Under the pieces are notes generated by a model, which was not told the DNA's origin, did not search any database, and worked only from the letters and a program-made list of their open reading frames with translations. The translations under genes and the position numbers were made by a program. A DNA stretch of 18,450 nucleotides, taken from assembly GCA_937930275.1 (NCBI GenBank), contig CALGLM010000516.1, positions 1-18,450 on the forward strand, written 5' to 3'. This document shows, piece by piece, positions 14,499-18,450 of the stretch. The stretch comes from an uncultured Ignavibacteria bacterium. Its GTDB lineage: Bacteria > Bacteroidota > Ignavibacteria > Ignavibacteriales > Melioribacteraceae. Position 1 is the first letter of the stretch. Every line of letters starts with the position of its first letter.

Positions 14499-15854
14499 TT
14501 ACTTTATTAAACAGAGCTTCTTAGTTTCAATATAGTCACCGGATTGTAATCGATAAAAATAAATACCGCTGCTTAAATTGCTTGCATCCCAATTTTTATT
14601 GTAAATACCGGGGTTCAGTTCTTCATTTAATAATGTTGAAACTTCCTTGCCTAATACATCATAAACTTTTAAAGTCACTTTACTATACTTAGGGATAGAA
14701 AAATTTATTGTAGTTAACGGATTAAATGGATTTGGGTAGTTTTGAGATAATGAAAAATTTATACCATTAGATTGGTCTTTTATTAAACTTGTTGGTTCTA
14801 TTATCGGATTAATTAACTGCCACATTTCCTCATTTAGCAAAAACGGAACCAAAGAATTATCCGGTGCATTTCCCATTCTCACAACAATCAAGTTTTTAGA
14901 TGGAACAATATTTAAAATTTGCCCGTTTTTTCCTAATGCACAAAACATATCTGCCGGAGCAGAAGGATTAAGTACACTATTAAAAACGAATTGTGATTGC
15001 GGTATCATAAAACTCTCTTTTCCGTTCAACCACCACAAATAACCATATGATAGATTGATATTTTGAGAAGTATTTATCATTTCTCTATAATATGCTGAAT
15101 CAGAGAGAATTTGTATGGTATCCCAATTTCCTATGTTTAAAATTAATAAACCAAACCGTGCCATACTACGTGCATTTGTATAAAGTACATTATTAAAGCC
15201 AGATTTAATAAAAAACCCATTCATTCCAATTTTATTTCTTAATTCATTAAAATAATATTGGTTAATAGATTTACCGGAAGCGCCTTCAATAACCCCGTCT
15301 AAAAGAGTATATGGAGCATTATGATAAGCCCAACGCTCTCCCGCATCTGCTTTATAAGTTAAACACTCAGGGTTAGTACAATAAGGGTCTTCTACACTGT
15401 CATCCAATCCCGTAGTCATTGATAATTGATGCTTTATTGTAATTAAATTTTCTTTATCTGTTGGCAGACTTGTCCAGCCGGTGCCCAAATATTTATTAGT
15501 TCTATCGCTTAATTTTAATAAATTTTGCTGTTTTGCAATACCAATTAAAAAAGATGTAACAGTTTTTCCAGCACTTGCCCAGTACCATAAACTATCTTTA
15601 TTAAAATCACCAAAATATTTTTCTATAACAAGTTTACCGTCTTTTAATATCAACAGGGCTTTTGTATTATCATTATCTAACTTTTGAAATAGTTGGTCGG
15701 TTTTACTTGAATCCCATCCAAGATCATTCATATAAAGTCTTTCCCAACTATCATCGTTAATCGGCGGAAAATATAAATTTTGTGCATTTATACAAGTAGT
15801 AAACGCAATTACTATTAAAAATACAATAATTGAAATAAAATAATACTTTTTCAT
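14499..15854 (-). CDS. Secreted beta-lactamase-family serine hydrolase with type IX sorting domain
   Basis: A 451-residue protein of the class C beta-lactamase/penicillin-binding fold (PF00144). It has a signal peptide (about 1-24, ending CINAQ) and a catalytic domain at about 30-350. Ser94 and Lys97 form the SxxK motif (WASAGKTVTSF), and Tyr177-x-Asn179 (AYHNAPY) is the YxN motif. The third motif region reads ALGKNGQILNIVP (306-318), where relatives often have a His-x-Gly or KTG form. Residues 369-451 are a type IX secretion C-terminal domain: SLSQNYPNPFNPLTTINFS, a YDVLGKEV strand, SSGIYFYRL and a basic end. It should therefore cross the outer membrane and be released or surface-bound. Substrate is unknown: esterase, peptidase and transpeptidase-like activities all occur in the family, and antibiotic resistance should not be assumed. 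The ATG has no strong Shine-Dalgarno. A 99-bp gap separates it from the GH9 gene upstream. Confidence 0.9.
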   Translation of the reverse strand: MKKYYFISIIVFLIVIAFTTCINAQNLYFPPINDDSWERLYMNDLGWDSSKTDQLFQKLDNDNTKALLILKDGKLVIEKYFGDFNKDSLWYWASAGKTVTSFLIGIAKQQNLLKLSDRTNKYLGTGWTSLPTDKENLITIKHQLSMTTGLDDSVEDPYCTNPECLTYKADAGERWAYHNAPYTLLDGVIEGASGKSINQYYFNELRNKIGMNGFFIKSGFNNVLYTNARSMARFGLLILNIGNWDTIQILSDSAYYREMINTSQNINLSYGYLWWLNGKESFMIPQSQFVFNSVLNPSAPADMFCALGKNGQILNIVPSKNLIVVRMGNAPDNSLVPFLLNEEMWQLINPIIEPTSLIKDQSNGINFSLSQNYPNPFNPLTTINFSIPKYSKVTLKVYDVLGKEVSTLLNEELNPGIYNKNWDASNLSSGIYFYRLQSGDYIETKKLCLIK

Positions 15855-15924
15855 ATTTTACGGTTTTTATGCCTTAGATGTTTTGACTTGAAAAAAAGTT
15901 TAAAATGAATAATTAGTCTAAGAT

Positions 15925-15949
15925 TAAATAATTTAGCAACAATTATTTA
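15925..15949. repeat. AT-only inverted repeat after the GH9 fusion gene
   Basis: TAAATAATT (15925-15933), 7-base loop, AATTATTTA (15941-15949): perfect 9-bp arms, starting 4 bases beyond the GH9 gene stop in the 99-bp gap before the serine hydrolase gene. It could act as a weak terminator or 3'-end structure, but it has no G-C pairs in the stem and no U-tract. Confidence 0.4.
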
Positions 15950-15953
15950 GTTG

Positions 15954-18431
15954 TTATAACGTATCAATTGTTTTAAACACATACCCCTTTTTCTTTAATT
16001 TTTTAATAATATCATCAAGTTTATTATACAATTTATCTGTTCTATCAGAGTGCGTGCCAAAATGCATTAATAATATTGTACCGTTAAGACCGTACTTATC
16101 GTTTTTTTCAAAATCATACAGTTTGGAAATTAATTCATCACTTGAATAATATTTACCCCCGCCGGTAGGAATAGTCCAATCTTGATTAATCATTGTTTTT
16201 GGAGTTAAATTAATAATTTGCACTCCCAGTTGTTCTGCATAACTGCATACTTTTTCGTTGTGCCACTCAAAAGGAGGTAAGAAATATTTACTTTCTCCTT
16301 TTTGAATGCCAAATTTCTGCATAGCGGCGTAGTTATTTTCAATATCTTCTTGCATTGTCTTTTTAGAAACTAATAACGAATCTCTATTATTCCAATCTAC
16401 ATATAATATGTGCTTATCTGAATGCCCTCCTAAATAATTTCCTGCTTGTCTCAATTCTGTTATTATATGTTCAAACTCGGAATTTCTATAAAAATCACCT
16501 GTAAAGAAAAACGATGCTTTAATTCCGTTATTTTTTAACGTTTTAATTATTGTAGAAGCACCATCGGCAAATTCATGAGCAGAAAAGATTAAATATATTT
16601 CTTTTTTTTCTTTATCACCTCTTATAATTGCCCCTTTATTTATCTCAATCTTATTATTTTGGGATTTTAATTCTTCTCCTTTATTTTGAAGATATGAGAA
16701 ATAAAATGCCAACCCCGCAGTTCCGTCAAGTGTGGGCTCGTTACTGCTATAATCTCCGTAATCATCGTGATATAAAACGTATGAAGGTTGTAAATCTGCA
16801 TATTCATCACCCGAGTGGAGTGTTATCCCTTTTAGTTTATTAAAAATAGTTCCGTAAACGGGACCATCAATAAGTCCTCCGGTTAATTTATAACCATAAT
16901 TAGTTGCAAGTGCAGAATGTGGGTCTAACGGATAATTTCCGTCTTCCGGTAAACCTATAACCATGCATTTACCCCAAGGGTTACATCCAAATAGCCAATC
17001 TCTTAGTGCTGTTTCGGTTTCAGCAAACTCCGGATTATTCAATAACCTATATTGCGTAATTGCAGCCGAAACTAAATTGTTTGAACACCAAATAAACGGA
17101 ACTCCTATTAAAAACGGATTGTTTTTACCGCGTTGCTGTATTTTTAATAGTCCTTCGTTTATATAGCTTTCTATTAGGTTTTTATCTTCTTTCGATTTTG
17201 CATTTGCAGCAATTAAATAATTAGCAACATTTACAAAAGGATACCATTGATAATGTCGAGCTGTATCAGCACCCATCCAAGGAGGATATTTTTCCATAGA
17301 CGAAAACTTTATCGCATCATTGTAATATTTACCGTCACCTGTTAAAATATATAACGATGAAGAGGCATGCTGCATATCATCATACCAGTTTTCTTCTTCA
17401 TAAAAATATGGCGATTTTGCCGGAGCTGTTTGAAAATAGCCTTCGTTTGCCAATGCATAATCATAAGCTTTTATTGCTTTTTGTTTTAATAAACTTGCAA
17501 AATCCGAGTCTATCTCTTTAAATAATAATGAACCTAAACCAAATGAGCTTGCAAATTTTGCAACCGAACTTGCAGAACCGGTAGTTCTATTTTTATTGTT
17601 GAAACACCCTTGTATTTTACCGTTAACAAAATAAACCGGTCTTTCAAGTCCTTTTCCGTAACTTATGGAATCTTTTGTAGGCAATCTATATCCGGCATGG
17701 TCTCTATCATCAGCTATTTGATTATAATACTCACCATCATTTGGGTTCATTTTTAACATCCAATCTAATCCCCATTTTGCTTCATCCAAAACATCCGGAA
17801 TATTATTTTTCACCTGATTTCCGTTATAATCAAATCTATCTGAAAACGAATTTGGGTTTTTATAGTAAGCAAACAAAAGATGAAAAACGGAGGTTGCACT
17901 TGTCGGTAAATATTGCAAATAGTCGCTTGCATCATGCCAACCGCCGGTCACATCAATATGCAAACTGTCTTTTTTCCCGTTATAAATAATAAATCCGTCA
18001 TGCACATGACAGCTATCCTTTAAAAAGGGATTATAACCGCATCTTTGCTGCCTAATATAAAATAGTAAACTATCGGCAAAACCTGTATAAACATCATACC
18101 CTATTGTAAACGGTACTGATTTTTGTGTTCCGATTTGAATATAATATTTACCTATTTTTTCAAAGTCTGAAAAATAAATTCTGTATCCTTTTTTATAACC
18201 CCAAAACTCACCATATTCTTTTATCTTATTTGATTTAAATATTACTTTATTAGTGTTATAGTCCACAAGTTCAAAATCTTTAATAGTAAAATCAGATTTT
18301 GAGAACACTACCGCAGCTTTAATATCGGTCGGCAAATAACCTGCCTGGTTAACTCGAATATATAAATTATCATTATTAGCAAAACTAATAATCGGTAATA
18401 AAAATAATATTAACAATCCTTTTTTTAACAT
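15954..18431 (-). CDS. Exported GH9 glycosidase fused to a polysaccharide deacetylase-like (CE4/NodB) domain
   Basis: An 825-residue two-enzyme protein with a signal peptide (1-18, ending SFA). Residues 22-112 are the Ig-like CelD_N domain usual before GH9 (IRVNQAGYLP). The GH9 (alpha/alpha)6 domain spans about 113-585. Asp167 and Asp170 in GGWHDASDY match the DAGD catalytic base motif, Glu565 in SSNEPTLDGTAG is the expected acid, and His505 (LDPHSA) sits at the PHHR-like position. GH9 enzymes hydrolyse beta-1,4-glucans. Residues 610-825 resemble NodB: His670 and His674 (GGHSDKH, metal ligands), PPFEW (719-723) and LLMHFG with His790. The usual TFDD motif is replaced by LIFSAHEFADG (614-624). 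AGGGA precedes the ATG. No carbohydrate-binding module or type IX tail is seen, so a periplasmic location is likely. The substrate, perhaps an acetylated beta-glucan or amino-sugar glycan, is inference. Confidence 0.9.
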   Translation of the reverse strand: MLKKGLLILFLLPIISFANNDNLYIRVNQAGYLPTDIKAAVVFSKSDFTIKDFELVDYNTNKVIFKSNKIKEYGEFWGYKKGYRIYFSDFEKIGKYYIQIGTQKSVPFTIGYDVYTGFADSLLFYIRQQRCGYNPFLKDSCHVHDGFIIYNGKKDSLHIDVTGGWHDASDYLQYLPTSATSVFHLLFAYYKNPNSFSDRFDYNGNQVKNNIPDVLDEAKWGLDWMLKMNPNDGEYYNQIADDRDHAGYRLPTKDSISYGKGLERPVYFVNGKIQGCFNNKNRTTGSASSVAKFASSFGLGSLLFKEIDSDFASLLKQKAIKAYDYALANEGYFQTAPAKSPYFYEEENWYDDMQHASSSLYILTGDGKYYNDAIKFSSMEKYPPWMGADTARHYQWYPFVNVANYLIAANAKSKEDKNLIESYINEGLLKIQQRGKNNPFLIGVPFIWCSNNLVSAAITQYRLLNNPEFAETETALRDWLFGCNPWGKCMVIGLPEDGNYPLDPHSALATNYGYKLTGGLIDGPVYGTIFNKLKGITLHSGDEYADLQPSYVLYHDDYGDYSSNEPTLDGTAGLAFYFSYLQNKGEELKSQNNKIEINKGAIIRGDKEKKEIYLIFSAHEFADGASTIIKTLKNNGIKASFFFTGDFYRNSEFEHIITELRQAGNYLGGHSDKHILYVDWNNRDSLLVSKKTMQEDIENNYAAMQKFGIQKGESKYFLPPFEWHNEKVCSYAEQLGVQIINLTPKTMINQDWTIPTGGGKYYSSDELISKLYDFEKNDKYGLNGTILLMHFGTHSDRTDKLYNKLDDIIKKLKKKGYVFKTIDTL

Positions 18432-18450
18432 CGTATCATTCCCTATTAAA

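Noticed and set aside
14499..15854. Antibiotic-resistance beta-lactamase
   Set aside because: Only the general fold motifs are shared; the sequence lacks the third motif of true class C enzymes and carries a type IX secretion tail.

Overview
The window is AT-rich (about one third G+C by eye) and densely packed, and every gene lies in one of six alternating strand blocks. The best lineage clue is the C-terminal sorting domain of the serine hydrolase at 14499-15854. It carries the QNYPNPFNP-type type IX secretion signature and ends in a KKLCLIK-like tail, as is common in Ignavibacteria and related Bacteroidota/Chlorobiota. A class II (B12-dependent) ribonucleotide reductase, a Bacteroidota-style AHQLGTP histidine kinase and a GH9-deacetylase fusion fit a free-living, anaerobic or facultative carbohydrate-degrading member of that group. 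The assignment is inference; there is no rRNA or other marker here.

Layout. (1) 1-4699, plus strand: the tail of a Cu(I)-type P1B ATPase, then a probable operon of an exported N-acetylmuramoyl-L-alanine amidase, a membrane histidine kinase (ATGA overlap) and an aspartate-type aminotransferase (10 bp gap). (2) 4696-7003, minus strand: an 11-TPR protein followed by shikimate dehydrogenase aroE, which converges on the aminotransferase with a 4-base overlap. (3) 7208-7888, plus strand: ribose-5-phosphate isomerase rpiA alone. (4) 7979-11542, minus strand: class II ribonucleotide reductase nrdJ, separated from rpiA by a long perfect-core hairpin. (5) 11867-13891, plus strand: 4-alpha-glucanotransferase malQ and a TerB-like protein. 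(6) 13881-18431, minus strand: three exported proteins in a row, a GH9/polysaccharide-deacetylase fusion, a type IX-sorted serine hydrolase and a thiol (Cys) glutathione-peroxidase homologue.

Functionally this is mostly core metabolism (amino-acid, pentose-phosphate, deoxyribonucleotide and glucan metabolism) next to envelope and secreted functions. The most notable non-gene feature is that factor-independent terminators are placed inside the 3' ends of opposing genes. One for aroE lies within the aminotransferase coding sequence, and one for malQ-terB lies within the peroxidase gene. A third, weaker one for the peroxidase gene lies within terB. I see no mobile element, CRISPR array, tRNA or rRNA, and no clear new defence or biosynthetic system. 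The GH9 fusion with an altered deacetylase motif and the amidase/kinase pair are the most unusual protein-level items.
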